A stretch of 64,000 nucleotides of DNA from NCBI GenBank assembly GCA_023254055.1, contig JALQYN010000012.1, positions 1 through 64,000 of the forward strand, in the 5' to 3' direction. How positions within the stretch are numbered: the first letter of the stretch is position 1; the number at the start of each line of letters is the position of its first letter. This stretch comes from Polaribacter sp. Lineage in GTDB: Bacteria > Bacteroidota > Bacteroidia > Flavobacteriales > Flavobacteriaceae. Of the stretch, positions 48,363 through 58,825 are shown one piece after another. The translations under genes and the position numbers were made by a program. The notes beneath the pieces were generated by a model. It saw only the letters and a program-made list of their open reading frames with translations. It did not search any database and was not told where the DNA came from.

Positions 48363-49829
48363 TTACTGTTCTCTTTTAATAAATAAAGTATCTAGTTTTA
48401 GTTCGACTTGCATCCATTTTCTTAACTCCAATTCTTTTAAATTAACCAAGCTATCTTTTGTTGTGGAATTCCACTTAACAATTGCTAACGGAATTGTATC
48501 AATTTTGATAAAATCACTAGAAGAAAGCACTTTAGAAAAACCTATTTTTTCGATGTTTAAATAACGTATTTTGGCTTCTTTGGCAATTCTACTAAAAGCA
48601 ATTGCTTTTTCGTTATTTAAAGCTGCTTTTTGTTCAATATTTTGATTTAAAACAGAAATAGTATTTTTTAAATCTTCAATTTCTTTTCGAAGTCCTTCAA
48701 TTATTTTTTTACTGTCTTCTAATTCTTGTCTTTTTTCTTTGTAAGCAGTTGTAATTAACTCAAAACTTTTGGTATCACTCCCTTTAATGATAAGTTTAAA
48801 ATCTTTTAAAGCTTCATAATTTATATTATTTTTTAACTGATTATTTAAAGCATTAACTGTAGCTTCATTTACTTCATTAAAAAAATTAAGTTTTAATTCT
48901 TTATTTTTTAAATCTGGTTCTTCTTTATCCATCAATTGTAAAGAATGATTATTCTTTATTTCATTTCTAATAAATGCACTATATTGATGGTTTATTTTGC
49001 TTTCTTTATACACCGTAACAAAAGTAAAAACTGCAGGAATCATCACAACAATTGCTAATACAGAAGCCAATTGTGCAGTACGTTTTCTTTTAGCAGAATT
49101 GACATATTTTAGCATTGGAAAACTCAGCAATTTTAACACCAAGAATGTTGCTAAAGCAATAAAGATGGTATTAATTGTAAATAAATACATGGCACCAAAA
49201 AAGTAGCTCCAATTTCCTTGTGCCAATCCATAACCGGCTGTACATAAAGGAGGCATTAAGGCTGTTGCAATTGCAACCCCAAAAATCACTGACGCTACAG
49301 TTCCTTTTTTAGTTCTTGCAACCATTAATGCTAAACCACCAAAAAAGGCAATTAAAACATCTCTAATATCTGGCCGAACACGTCCTAATAATTCTGAATT
49401 ATCTTCACTAAGTGGAAAAATATAAAAGAATAAAAATGCTGTAATCAAACTTAGCACAATCATCGTTGCTAAATTAATTAATGATTTTCTTAAGGTATCG
49501 ATATCATTAATGGCAATTGACATTCCAATTCCTAAAATTGGCCCCATCAAAGGAGAAATTAACATGGCTCCAATGACAACTGCAGTCGAATTAGCATTTA
49601 ATCCAATAGATGCCACAAAGACCGCAAAAATTAAAATCCATGCAGTAGCGCCTTTAAACGGAATATCAATTTTTATAGCTTCTATTGTTGCTTGATGATC
49701 TGTATCATCGCGAAAATCTAGTAGCTCTACTAAAAACTTCTTAATTCCCGCTAATAGACCTTTAGCATCTTTTTGAATCTCTTGCTTTGCTTGCTCTACA
49801 GCTTCATCTTTTTCGATATTTTCACCCAT
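48363..49829 (-). CDS. DUF389 / TIGR00341-type membrane protein with coiled coil
   Basis: SIGLNANSTAVVIGAMLISPLMGPILGIGMSIAIND. Confidence 0.9.
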   Translation of the reverse strand: MGENIEKDEAVEQAKQEIQKDAKGLLAGIKKFLVELLDFRDDTDHQATIEAIKIDIPFKGATAWILIFAVFVASIGLNANSTAVVIGAMLISPLMGPILGIGMSIAINDIDTLRKSLINLATMIVLSLITAFLFFYIFPLSEDNSELLGRVRPDIRDVLIAFFGGLALMVARTKKGTVASVIFGVAIATALMPPLCTAGYGLAQGNWSYFFGAMYLFTINTIFIALATFLVLKLLSFPMLKYVNSAKRKRTAQLASVLAIVVMIPAVFTFVTVYKESKINHQYSAFIRNEIKNNHSLQLMDKEEPDLKNKELKLNFFNEVNEATVNALNNQLKNNINYEALKDFKLIIKGSDTKSFELITTAYKEKRQELEDSKKIIEGLRKEIEDLKNTISVLNQNIEQKAALNNEKAIAFSRIAKEAKIRYLNIEKIGFSKVLSSSDFIKIDTIPLAIVKWNSTTKDSLVNLKELELRKWMQVELKLDTLFIKREQ

Positions 49830-49885
49830 TGATTAAGTTCTTTTTAAATAACTACGGAAATATACAAAAAGAAATTGTTTTTAAA

Positions 49886-50419
49886 TTAAAGACTTAGCTC
49901 AATCCTATCAATCTCTAACCTAAAACTTTCATTTTTTTTATTTCCTATAAGAAAAGCAATTTCTTCTAATTGCTTTCCTTGATACTTTTCCATATTTAAC
50001 TTTCTTCCTCTAAAAGCCGGATACATTTCTAAAAAAGGAATCTCTATAGTTTGCCATTCTGTAGTAGTTTGAAAAGTAAAAATATAGGAATGATAATCGT
50101 AAAGATTTGTTTTTACTCTAAACTGATACGCTTTTCCGTCACCTCTAATTTTAAGTACAAATTTCGAGTAATTTTCGATATTATCTTTATTTAAACGATA
50201 TCTTACTGAAGAAAAACCTCCATTATTCTCTAAAGAAACATCTCCTGTAAACTCTCCATGACCGCTTTTGTTTAAAGAAAAACTTCCAAACGATTTTCCT
50301 CCCATAACCACATCATCAACAATTACCCATTTAGATATATTACTTTGTTGATTAAAATCAAAAACTAAATCATTAGTTATCATAGAAGAAAATATTAGAA
50401 TTTGAATGATATTTTTCAT
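49886..50419 (-). CDS. CIA30-family (NADH:ubiquinone oxidoreductase intermediate-associated 30-like) protein
   Basis: FDFNQQSNISKWVIVDDVVMGGKSFGSF ... GFSSVRYRL. Confidence 0.88.
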   Translation of the reverse strand: MKNIIQILIFSSMITNDLVFDFNQQSNISKWVIVDDVVMGGKSFGSFSLNKSGHGEFTGDVSLENNGGFSSVRYRLNKDNIENYSKFVLKIRGDGKAYQFRVKTNLYDYHSYIFTFQTTTEWQTIEIPFLEMYPAFRGRKLNMEKYQGKQLEEIAFLIGNKKNESFRLEIDRIELSL

Positions 50420-50428
50420 GTATTTTGA

Positions 50429-52831
50429 TTAAAAATCAACGATAAATCCAAAACGAGGCAATACATTTCCACCTGAATTTTCTATTTCTTCTAAAACATA
50501 TCTAGAAGAGTCGTTTGCATTAATCACTTTGTTTCCGTTTGCATCTAGGGATGGTAACAAAATAGATTGCGCATTTGATTTACTTGCCGTTAAATTTTGC
50601 ACATCAATATAAAAATTCAAAGAGAATTTACTCCAAAACCATGTTTTATCGACTCTAACATCAAGTTGTGTGTAAGTTCCAAAACGCTCTGAATTTAAAG
50701 ATGCATAATCTAAAATACCTCTGTTTGCCACATCATAATTTGCAATTACTGACGAAGCATTCAAATCATATGGCGTATATGGTTTTCCCCCAACCAATCT
50801 AAATTTTGTGCCTATTTCCCAATTCTTATTCAATTTTTTTCCAGCTGTTATGGTTAACAAATGTTTGTTATCCCAAGAAGATGGAATGTATTGGTTTAAT
50901 TGATTCTGGAATTCACTTCTAACAAATGTATATGAAAAGATCCCGTACAAACCTTCATAAGATTTCTTCTGAGCAAAGATTTCAAAACCATAGGCTTTTC
51001 CTTTTGACGTAGAGGTTACTTCTTCACTTCCAACAACACCAAAATCTGCTCCTAAGTTTGCCAAACTAATTTGATTTCTTACAGAAAATGGATAGTCTGA
51101 ATACGATTTATAAAAACCTTCAACTGTTATTTTTGAGCTCGAATCTGGCTTAAACTCTAGTCCAGAAACCAAATGATTGGATTGGATGTATTTTAAATTT
51201 TGTTGATTTACCAATACGTTTGCATTATTTCTAAAACCTAAAGATGTATAGGTTGGCAGTTGATAATAAGTACCTATAGAAGAATTGATGGACCATTTAT
51301 CAGTAAGCGAAAAGGTTGCAGAAAGTCTTGGAGAAAACTGATTAAAGACATTCTTCATTGAAGCATTGTAATTATTTCCGTCTAATCTAAAGCCAAAAGA
51401 AAGGCCTAATTTAGAATTGAAATAGTTTTTAGAGACTTGTCCAAATAGGGCATATTTAAAAATGGCTAAATCAGATGAAAAATTTCGAGTAATCACACCT
51501 TGAGAATTTACTTCTTTTTGAAAAGTTGTATTCGAATAATTTGCTTGCTCTAAACCTACACCATAATTAATACGAAAATCATTTACATTACTATTGTTTT
51601 CAAATCTAAATTTATTTTCAATTTCCTTAGAAGTATAGTCTAATAATAAATCATTTGCATTTCCTGTGTTGTTAAAATATTTGGTCGAATTATTATTCCA
51701 CACACTTCTACTTACAACATACTGCTGATTTGAATTTTCTCCAAAGTGTTTATACCTTACACCAACGGTATAATTCCATTGTTCTTGCACCGGAATATTA
51801 CTTAATATAAAACGATTCCTTTTAATTGTTTCTTCGTCAGTAACACCATCATTTACACTTTCATTCAATTCAAAATTATCTATTGCTCCCAAGGCAATAA
51901 AAGATATTTCATCATTGTTCTCTAATTCAGTTTTTACATTGATTTGAAAGTCGTTATAGGTTGGTAAAAACGGTAACTTTATCAACTTAAACAAGTATTG
52001 TAAATACGATTGTCTTACTGATGCAATAAATGTTGTGTTTGATCCAATGGGCCCATCTAGTGTAATTCCGGCATCAGAAGTTCCTATTGTTGCTCTTGTG
52101 TTTAAGGAAGTTGGGTTTCCATTTTTTTGAGTAAATTCTATCACAGAACTTAGGGCATTTCCTCTGTTTGCAGGAAAAGCACTTGAATAAAAGTCTACTT
52201 TTCTAATTAAATCTGCATTGATAATTCCAACTGGGCCACCAGAAGCTCCTTGTGTTTGAAAATGATTTATTACTGGAACTTCGATTCCGTCTACATAAAA
52301 TTTGTTTTCTGAAGTCGCTCCACCACGGATAATGATATCGTTTCTAAAACCTGGATTAGAAGCAACTCCTGGCAATGATTGAATTACTTTTAATATATCT
52401 CTATTACCTCCTGGGTTTTTCTCAATTTCTACAACACTAAGAGTTTGTAAAGACAAAGGACTAACAAGTGATTTTTTAAACAATTTACTTCTAACTAGCA
52501 CCTCATCTAAGGTAGCTGTTGTTTCGAAAAGCTCTATGGTTACAAACGGAATTTTATCATTTGTCACTAAATAATCATCCGTTACAATAGTTTCATACCC
52601 TACAAAAGAAGCTTGTAATTTAAAATATCCTAAATCTGTATTTGTAATAGAAAAATTTCCTTCTTCATCTGTAGTAGCACCTTTTTGTGTATTTAAAATT
52701 AGAATTGATACAAAAGGCAATGCTTCTCTTGTTTTACCATCAATAACTTTTCCTTTGATGGTTCCTTGTGAAAACAGCTGAATTGAGCAAACAACTAATA
52801 GAACAGTTAAAACTATTTTTTTCATTTTCAA
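50429..52831 (-). CDS. TonB-dependent receptor with carboxypeptidase-like N-domain
   Basis: GTIKGKVIDGKTREALPFVSILILNTQKGATTDEEGNFSI; plug domain and beta-barrel C-terminus. Confidence 0.93.
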   Translation of the reverse strand: MKMKKIVLTVLLVVCSIQLFSQGTIKGKVIDGKTREALPFVSILILNTQKGATTDEEGNFSITNTDLGYFKLQASFVGYETIVTDDYLVTNDKIPFVTIELFETTATLDEVLVRSKLFKKSLVSPLSLQTLSVVEIEKNPGGNRDILKVIQSLPGVASNPGFRNDIIIRGGATSENKFYVDGIEVPVINHFQTQGASGGPVGIINADLIRKVDFYSSAFPANRGNALSSVIEFTQKNGNPTSLNTRATIGTSDAGITLDGPIGSNTTFIASVRQSYLQYLFKLIKLPFLPTYNDFQINVKTELENNDEISFIALGAIDNFELNESVNDGVTDEETIKRNRFILSNIPVQEQWNYTVGVRYKHFGENSNQQYVVSRSVWNNNSTKYFNNTGNANDLLLDYTSKEIENKFRFENNSNVNDFRINYGVGLEQANYSNTTFQKEVNSQGVITRNFSSDLAIFKYALFGQVSKNYFNSKLGLSFGFRLDGNNYNASMKNVFNQFSPRLSATFSLTDKWSINSSIGTYYQLPTYTSLGFRNNANVLVNQQNLKYIQSNHLVSGLEFKPDSSSKITVEGFYKSYSDYPFSVRNQISLANLGADFGVVGSEEVTSTSKGKAYGFEIFAQKKSYEGLYGIFSYTFVRSEFQNQLNQYIPSSWDNKHLLTITAGKKLNKNWEIGTKFRLVGGKPYTPYDLNASSVIANYDVANRGILDYASLNSERFGTYTQLDVRVDKTWFWSKFSLNFYIDVQNLTASKSNAQSILLPSLDANGNKVINANDSSRYVLEEIENSGGNVLPRFGFIVDF

Positions 52832-52890
52832 AATTTGTTTAATATTTTTTAATTTTAATTAAACAAAATTACACTTAATTTTCCATATAA

Positions 52891-52924
52891 TAAAAAAAGC
52901 AGCTTACAAAAGTAAGCTGCTTTT
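52891..52924. terminator. Terminator-like hairpin
   Basis: AAAAAAAGCAGCTTACaaaaGTAAGCTGCTTTT. Confidence 0.8.
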
Positions 52925-52932
52925 AAAAAATG

Positions 52933-53014
52933 TGGTGAGAGCAGGATTCGAACCTGCGAAGACGTAGTCAGCGGATTTACAGTCCGCCCTCGTTGGCCAC
53001 TTGAGTATCTCACC
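52933..53014 (-). tRNA. tRNA-Tyr (GTA)
   Basis: GGTGAGATACTCAAGTGGCCAACGAGGGCGGACTGTAAATCCGCTGACTACGTCTTCGCAGGTTCGAATCCTGCTCTCACCA; class II variable arm; CCA not encoded. Confidence 0.96.
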
Positions 53015-53088
53015 AAAATTTCAAATAAAAAGCCTCTCAAAATGAGAAGCTTTTTGTCTTTTTTCACCAAATACTTAGTGAAAATTTG

Positions 53089-53161
53089 TGACCGGGCTGG
53101 GGCTCGAACCCAGGACCCTCTCCTTAAAAGGGAGATGCTCTACCAACTGAGCTACCAGGTC
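53089..53161 (-). tRNA. tRNA-Lys (TTT)
   Basis: GACCTGGTAGCTCAGTTGGTAGAGCATCTCCCTTTTAAGGAGAGGGTCCTGGGTTCGAGCCCCAGCCCGGTCA. Confidence 0.94.
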
Positions 53162-53224
53162 AATTTTCTTTTGTCTTAGCGGGTGCAAATATAGTAGCAA
53201 TATCTAAATAAACAAATCTTTTTT

Positions 53225-53992
53225 TTAATTTGTTTTGTTTAAATATGCCTCACGGACTTTCTTAAATAAATTAGAACTATACACAAAGTTTACAACCGCT
53301 TCATTGTCAGTTTTAAATATCTCTTCTTTGCTTCCTTCCCAAGCTTTTTTTCCGTTTTTTAAGAAGATAATTTTTTCGCCAATTTCCATTACAGAATTCA
53401 TATCATGAGTATTAATTATTGTTGTAATTTGATATTCTTCTGTAATTTCTTTAATTAAATTGTCAATCAGAATTGCTGTTTGAGGATCTAAACCAGAGTT
53501 TGGCTCATCACAAAATAAGTATTTAGGATTCATTACAATGGCTCTTGCAATGGCAACTCTTTTTTGCATTCCTCCAGAAAGTTCTGCAACATATTTTTTA
53601 TTAGAACCCACCAAATCAACTCTTTTTAAGACAAAATTTGCACGTTCTAACATTTCTTTATCAGGTTGTTTTGTAAACATTTTAAGAGGAAACATTACAT
53701 TTTCTTCTACAGTTTGAGAATCAAATAAGGCACTTCCTTGAAACACCATTCCAATTTCTTGACGCAATTGTCTTCTTTCATCAGAATCCATTTCAATATT
53801 TACTCTACCATCAAACTCTATGGTTCCTTTTTCTGGTGTATGTAAACCAATTAACGATTTTAAAAAAACTGTTTTTCCAGAACCACTTTGTCCAATAATT
53901 AAATTGGTCTTTCCGGTCTCAAATTTTGCAGAAATCCCCTTTAAAATTTCGTTCCCATTAAATCCTTTATGTAAACTTTTTACTTCTATCAT
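53225..53992 (-). CDS. ABC transporter ATP-binding protein (MlaF-like)
   Basis: IIGQSGSGKTVFLKSLIG, ELSGGMQKRVAIARAI, FCDEPNSGLDP. Confidence 0.94.
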   Translation of the reverse strand: MIEVKSLHKGFNGNEILKGISAKFETGKTNLIIGQSGSGKTVFLKSLIGLHTPEKGTIEFDGRVNIEMDSDERRQLRQEIGMVFQGSALFDSQTVEENVMFPLKMFTKQPDKEMLERANFVLKRVDLVGSNKKYVAELSGGMQKRVAIARAIVMNPKYLFCDEPNSGLDPQTAILIDNLIKEITEEYQITTIINTHDMNSVMEIGEKIIFLKNGKKAWEGSKEEIFKTDNEAVVNFVYSSNLFKKVREAYLNKTN

Positions 53993-54733
53993 TTAGGTTA
54001 ATAGCATTTGAGTTAATAAATAATTAGTAATCACAATTAAAACGGTTGTCCACACCACAGATTGTGTACTTGCTTTTCCTACTTCTAAAGAACCTCCTTT
54101 TACATAATAACCGTGAAATGAAGGCACTGTAGCAATGATAAACGCAAAAACTAATGTTTTTATAATTGAATATTGTATTAAATAAGGATCAAAATCTGTT
54201 TGCAACCCTTCTATATAATCTGTTCCAGAGAACAAACCCGTTAAGGTTCCTGCAACCCAGCCACCAAAAATCCCTAACACCATTCCTAGTGTTATTAAAA
54301 AAGGATAAAATAAAACTGTTGCTATTATTTTTGGTAATACCAAGTAATTTAGAGAATTGATTCCCATTACTTCTAATGCATCAATTTGCTCTGTAACCCT
54401 CATTGTACCAATACTCGAAGTAATATACGAACCCACTTTACCTGCTAAAATAATAGAACAAAATGTTGGCGCAAATTCTAAAATAATCGACCTTTTTGCT
54501 GCAAATCCTATTAAAGATTTTGGTATTAATGGGTTGTTTAAATTGAGTGCTGTTTGTAAAGCAATTACTCCTCCTATAAAAAAAGAGATAAATGCAATTA
54601 TACCAATAGATTTTATTCCAAGCTCTTCAATTTCTCTAGTTAAAGCTTCTTTAAAAACTCGAGCTCGTTGAGGCTTTCTAAAAACTAGTTTCAGCATCAA
54701 AAAGTACTTACCTATTTCTTGTAGATAATTCAT
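53993..54733 (-). CDS. ABC transporter permease (MlaE family)
   Basis: FFIGGVIALQTALNL; MRVTEQIDALEVMGINSLNYLVLPKI. Confidence 0.94.
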   Translation of the reverse strand: MNYLQEIGKYFLMLKLVFRKPQRARVFKEALTREIEELGIKSIGIIAFISFFIGGVIALQTALNLNNPLIPKSLIGFAAKRSIILEFAPTFCSIILAGKVGSYITSSIGTMRVTEQIDALEVMGINSLNYLVLPKIIATVLFYPFLITLGMVLGIFGGWVAGTLTGLFSGTDYIEGLQTDFDPYLIQYSIIKTLVFAFIIATVPSFHGYYVKGGSLEVGKASTQSVVWTTVLIVITNYLLTQMLLT

Positions 54734-54839
54734 TAATTACATTTCTTTTTGCTAAAGTATTAAAATATCATTAACAGTCCTTAAAATTGTAGTATTCTTA
54801 ATTAAAATATTTATTTTTGATATTCTTAAAAGCCATCAA

Positions 54840-56480
54840 ATGAAAAAATATATCGCTTATATATTACTACCATTATTAATTTTGTCAAGTTTTACTCTCT
54901 ATGCGCAATCAGTTAAAAAGCCAAAATTAGTCATTGGAATTGTAATTGACCAAATGCGTTACGATTATTTGACACGATTTGCAGATAAATATGGAGATGA
55001 TGGTTTTAAAAGAATAATAAATGGTGGTTTTTCTTTAGAAAATGCAAATTACAACTACATACCAACCTATACTGCAGTTGGGCATACTTCCATATATACA
55101 GGAACCACGCCAGAAAATCATGGAATCATTGGAAACAATTGGTACGACAAATTTGCTAAAAAATTTATTTATTGCGTAGATGATGCAAATTATAATTCGA
55201 TAGGCGTCGCTTCAAATGGCGGAAAAAAATCTCCTTATAGAATGCAAACTTCAACCATAACCGATCAATTACGTTTGGCTCAAAACATGAATGGAAAAAC
55301 GATAAGTATTGCTATCAAAGATAGATCTGCTGTTTTGCCTGGCGGACATACAGCAAATGGTGCTTATTGGTTAGAAGGCTATAATGAAGGGAAATGGATT
55401 ACCAGTTCTTATTATATGAATGATTTACCTAGATGGGTGAAAAAATTTAATAGATCTGGGAAAATCGATGCTTATTTGTCTAAACCTTGGAATACCTTAT
55501 ATGATATTAAAACCTATACAGAAAGTATAGATGATGACAATGCTTTTGAAGGAACCTTTAGAGGGAAAGAAAAACCAGTTTTCCCATATGATATACCAAC
55601 CTTAAAAGCGCAAAACGGAAATTATGAAATGATAAAAGCGATTCCTGCTGGAAACTCATTTACTACTGATTTTGCAAAAGCTGCTATTGTTGGAGAAAAA
55701 TTAGGAAAATCTGAATATACAGATTTCTTGGCATTGAGTTATTCTACTCCGGATTATGTGGGACATCAGTTTGGTGTAGCCTCAAAAGAAATTGAAGATA
55801 CCTATTTGCGTTTAGACAAAGATTTAGCGAACTTGTTTTCATTTTTAGACGCCGAAGTTGGAAAAGGGAATTACACGTTATTTTTAACAGCAGATCATGC
55901 AGCAGTTCAAGTACCTGCTTATTTGCAAACTGAAAAGGTTCCTGCACACTATATTAGACTTGGAGAATTAAGAAAGTATGTAAATTCAATTACTTTAAAA
56001 TATTTTAAATCTGATAAATTGGTAGAAAACATCTCTAATTTTCAACTCTTTTTAAATAAAGAAAAATTAGAAGAATTAAATTTAGATGCAAACACTGTAG
56101 CTCAAAAACTAGCAGATGAAATTGTCAATTTTGATAGAATTTACAAAGCTGTAACAGCAAGAACAATGCAAACCACACATTTTACAGATGGCATTTTGCA
56201 AAAATTACAAAAAGGATACAATCAAAAATATTCTGGCGATGTATTATTAATTCCGTTACCATCTACCATTAGCAGCAATAGCAGAAAAGGAACCACGCAT
56301 GGTTCTGGATATAGCTACGACACACATGTGCCTATTATTTTTTACGGAAACGGAATTAAGCAAGGTGCTTCTAAAAAAGCGTATAACATTACAGATATTG
56401 CGCCAACCATTGCCAATTTATTACAGATCGAGTTTCCGAACGGAACCACTGGACAAATTGTTGGTGAAGCTTTAAAATAG
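54840..56480 (+). CDS. Alkaline phosphatase family protein (PafA-like)
   Basis: LVIGIVIDQMRYDYLTRF, PTYTAVGHTSIYTGTTPENHGI, HGSGYSYDTHVPIIFYG. Confidence 0.92.
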   Translation: MKKYIAYILLPLLILSSFTLYAQSVKKPKLVIGIVIDQMRYDYLTRFADKYGDDGFKRIINGGFSLENANYNYIPTYTAVGHTSIYTGTTPENHGIIGNNWYDKFAKKFIYCVDDANYNSIGVASNGGKKSPYRMQTSTITDQLRLAQNMNGKTISIAIKDRSAVLPGGHTANGAYWLEGYNEGKWITSSYYMNDLPRWVKKFNRSGKIDAYLSKPWNTLYDIKTYTESIDDDNAFEGTFRGKEKPVFPYDIPTLKAQNGNYEMIKAIPAGNSFTTDFAKAAIVGEKLGKSEYTDFLALSYSTPDYVGHQFGVASKEIEDTYLRLDKDLANLFSFLDAEVGKGNYTLFLTADHAAVQVPAYLQTEKVPAHYIRLGELRKYVNSITLKYFKSDKLVENISNFQLFLNKEKLEELNLDANTVAQKLADEIVNFDRIYKAVTARTMQTTHFTDGILQKLQKGYNQKYSGDVLLIPLPSTISSNSRKGTTHGSGYSYDTHVPIIFYGNGIKQGASKKAYNITDIAPTIANLLQIEFPNGTTGQIVGEALK

Positions 56481-56486
56481 AAATTA

Positions 56487-57170
56487 TTAATATTTAAACT
56501 TAGATCTTGCTTGGTGTTTCTTGATTGCTTTTCTAGACAATAGAATTCCAATTATTAATGAAGCAAAAGCACCAAGAGAGATTCCTGGTATAAAATTGAT
56601 GAATAGAAAGAAATCATAGGCTCCATGAAAAACGGTTGCCGCTAACAAACCTGTTAAATTCAATCTAATCTTCTCTTTTTTGGTGGCAGCAAATTTAGCT
56701 TTCCCCATATAATAGCCCATGAGTATACCGAATGTTGCATGTGCAGGAACCGCTGTAAACGCTCTTACAATTCCGTTTCCCATTCCAAATTGAAATACAT
56801 ACATGATGTTTTCTAAGGCAGCAAAACCCATAGAAACCATTACTGCGTATACAATTCCGTCAAAAGGCTCATCAAATTCTTTATTGCGTTGTGCATAATA
56901 CCGAACAACAATATATTTAGAAAACTCTTCAACCAAAGCGACCACCACAAAAGCTTTAAAAAATTGTTGTGATATACTTAATGGATCTGCAGTTGGAAAA
57001 ATTATTTTTAAAATAACTCCGATAATTAAGGTAATGATAATACTTGCTGAAGCACCTAAACCAAAGTTTTTAAGCAATAATTTTATCGGTTCTCTTTCAT
57101 ATTTATCTTTAATATAAATATAAATCATAATTACAATTGCTGGCGCTAAAGCCAATGCCAATAATACCAT
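56487..57170 (-). CDS. PrsW-family intramembrane metalloprotease
   Basis: VALVEEFSKYIVVRYYAQRNKEFDEPFDGIVYAVMVSMGFAALENIMY; PAHATFGILMGYY. Confidence 0.9.
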   Translation of the reverse strand: MVLLALALAPAIVIMIYIYIKDKYEREPIKLLLKNFGLGASASIIITLIIGVILKIIFPTADPLSISQQFFKAFVVVALVEEFSKYIVVRYYAQRNKEFDEPFDGIVYAVMVSMGFAALENIMYVFQFGMGNGIVRAFTAVPAHATFGILMGYYMGKAKFAATKKEKIRLNLTGLLAATVFHGAYDFFLFINFIPGISLGAFASLIIGILLSRKAIKKHQARSKFKY

Positions 57171-57171
57171 A

Positions 57172-58110
57172 TCAACTATTTTTAGGTAAAAAAACTTCTG
57201 CCATCATACAACGTGCACTACCTCCTCCACACATTTCAATAGTTTGCAAGGAGCTATGAATGATTGGATTGTATTTTTCGATTTTTTGAAGTTGTTCTTT
57301 TCTTAACGAATCATAGGCTGCTGAACTCATTACTAAAAAGCGTTGATTGTTTTTTCCTATCACTTGCAACATATTTCCTGCAAAAGCATTTACTTGTTGT
57401 TCTGTAATATCAATGACCTCTTTTCCGGTTTCTCTCAAATGTTTCACAACATTTTTTCGTTCTTTTTTATCATCTATAGCAGCCAAACAAATGATAGCAA
57501 ATTGTTCTGCTACACACATCATTACATTGGTATGATAAATAGCTTCTCTTTGATTATTTACCGTTTGATTTGCAGTAAATAACACTGGAGTATACTCAAA
57601 ATCTTCGCAAAATTCGATAAACAATTCTTCATCTGCTCTTGGAGATAAAGCACAATAAGCAATGCTGTGCTCTCTATCTAAAATCATACTTCCTGTTCCT
57701 TCTAAGAAAATTTCTTCTTCTTCGGCTTCTGTATAATCAACAATATTTTCTATGACAAAACCTTTTGATTCTAAAATTTCTAGTACATCTTCTCTACGCT
57801 CTAGTCTTCTGTTTTCGGCAAACATTGGGTACAAAGCCACATCACCATTTTGGTGAAAAGAAATCCAGTTATTCGGAAAAAGCGAATCTGGGGTGCTTGG
57901 AGTTTCTGTATCATCTACAACAATAACGTTTACTCCTTGATTCTGTAATTTGATTACTAAATCATCAAACTCTCTTTGTGCTTTTGCATTAATGGTAGCT
58001 GGTAAGCTATCTATTACTTCTTGCTGATAATAATTATTTACCGCCGTTTGTTCGTTCATTCTAAAACCAACAGGGCGAACCATTAAAATAACATTTGTAG
58101 TTTGTTGCAT
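57172..58110 (-). CDS. ctlX: Citrulline utilization hydrolase CtlX / arginine deiminase-related protein
   Basis: NVILMVRPVGFRMNEQTAVNNYYQ; DSLFPNNWISFH; EMCGGGSARCMMAEVFLP. Confidence 0.88.
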   Translation of the reverse strand: MQQTTNVILMVRPVGFRMNEQTAVNNYYQQEVIDSLPATINAKAQREFDDLVIKLQNQGVNVIVVDDTETPSTPDSLFPNNWISFHQNGDVALYPMFAENRRLERREDVLEILESKGFVIENIVDYTEAEEEEIFLEGTGSMILDREHSIAYCALSPRADEELFIEFCEDFEYTPVLFTANQTVNNQREAIYHTNVMMCVAEQFAIICLAAIDDKKERKNVVKHLRETGKEVIDITEQQVNAFAGNMLQVIGKNNQRFLVMSSAAYDSLRKEQLQKIEKYNPIIHSSLQTIEMCGGGSARCMMAEVFLPKNS

Positions 58111-58207
58111 GCTGCAAAGTTAAGAATTTGGTTTGTTTCTAAACTCGTTTTTCGCTACCTTTCACTAAATCTTGAATTAAAATAGAAGTACGTTCGATAT
58201 CATAAAA

Positions 58208-58819
58208 ATTGTGCTTAATTAGAATCCTAACTTCAAATGAAAACCTTTAACCTAATTAAATTATCATTAATAATATGTGTAATTGGAACCTCTTGTGATA
58301 ATCGGTCAAGAGCCGAACATTTAAGAGATTATCTTCAGGATGAGCTATTGCCAAAAGGTTTTCAAGGAATTATTAAAAAAACTGAGTTATGGAAAGGGTG
58401 TTCTTATGCCATTGATATAAAGACAAAAACTGGTAAAATTGAAGAAATAAGCATTAATAATAATTGTGAAATTCTTTTTCAAATAAAAAAGGGAGATTAT
58501 TTTAATAAAATAGCAAACAGCAATAAATGTTCAATAGCTAGAAACGACAGCATAATTTATATTGACTGTATTGATTTGAATAAAAAACCCAAAAACGACA
58601 AAAGCCTATTGTCTGACATAAAAATAGAAGAACGGAATAGAGAAATTATCAATAAATGGAAATTCAAAAAGGATAAGAATTAAAAACTAAGCACAACAAC
58701 GTGTATAATTAATTGCTACATTTATAACTCAAAACACTAATATAGTTACGCTTTCAATCGGTTGATTTTCTATCGAAAATCTTCACTCACGAAACCGAAA
58801 CTAATCATACACAAAACCG
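58208..58819 (+). mobile_element. Solitary cassette-like insertion (gene 58237..58683 plus attC-like repeat D)
   Basis: Starts TTGTGCTTA (58208-58216), the exact reverse complement of TAAGCACAA (58688-58696) at the left edge of repeat D. Confidence 0.7.
58237..58683 (+). CDS. Hypothetical lipoprotein (cassette gene)
   Basis: KLSLIICVIGTSCDN lipobox; 148 aa, no recognised family. Confidence 0.75.
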   Translation: MKTFNLIKLSLIICVIGTSCDNRSRAEHLRDYLQDELLPKGFQGIIKKTELWKGCSYAIDIKTKTGKIEEISINNNCEILFQIKKGDYFNKIANSNKCSIARNDSIIYIDCIDLNKKPKNDKSLLSDIKIEERNREIINKWKFKKDKN

Positions 58820-58825
58820 TTAGCG
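58691..58825. repeat. attC-like repeat D (135 bp)
   Basis: GCACAACAACGTGTATAATTAATTGC...GATTTTCtatcGAAAATC...ACTAATCATACACAAAACCGTTAGCG. Confidence 0.85.

Noticed and set aside
52855-53070. 71-aa - strand ORF
   Set aside because: Overlaps tRNA-Tyr; translation through the tRNA is an artefact.
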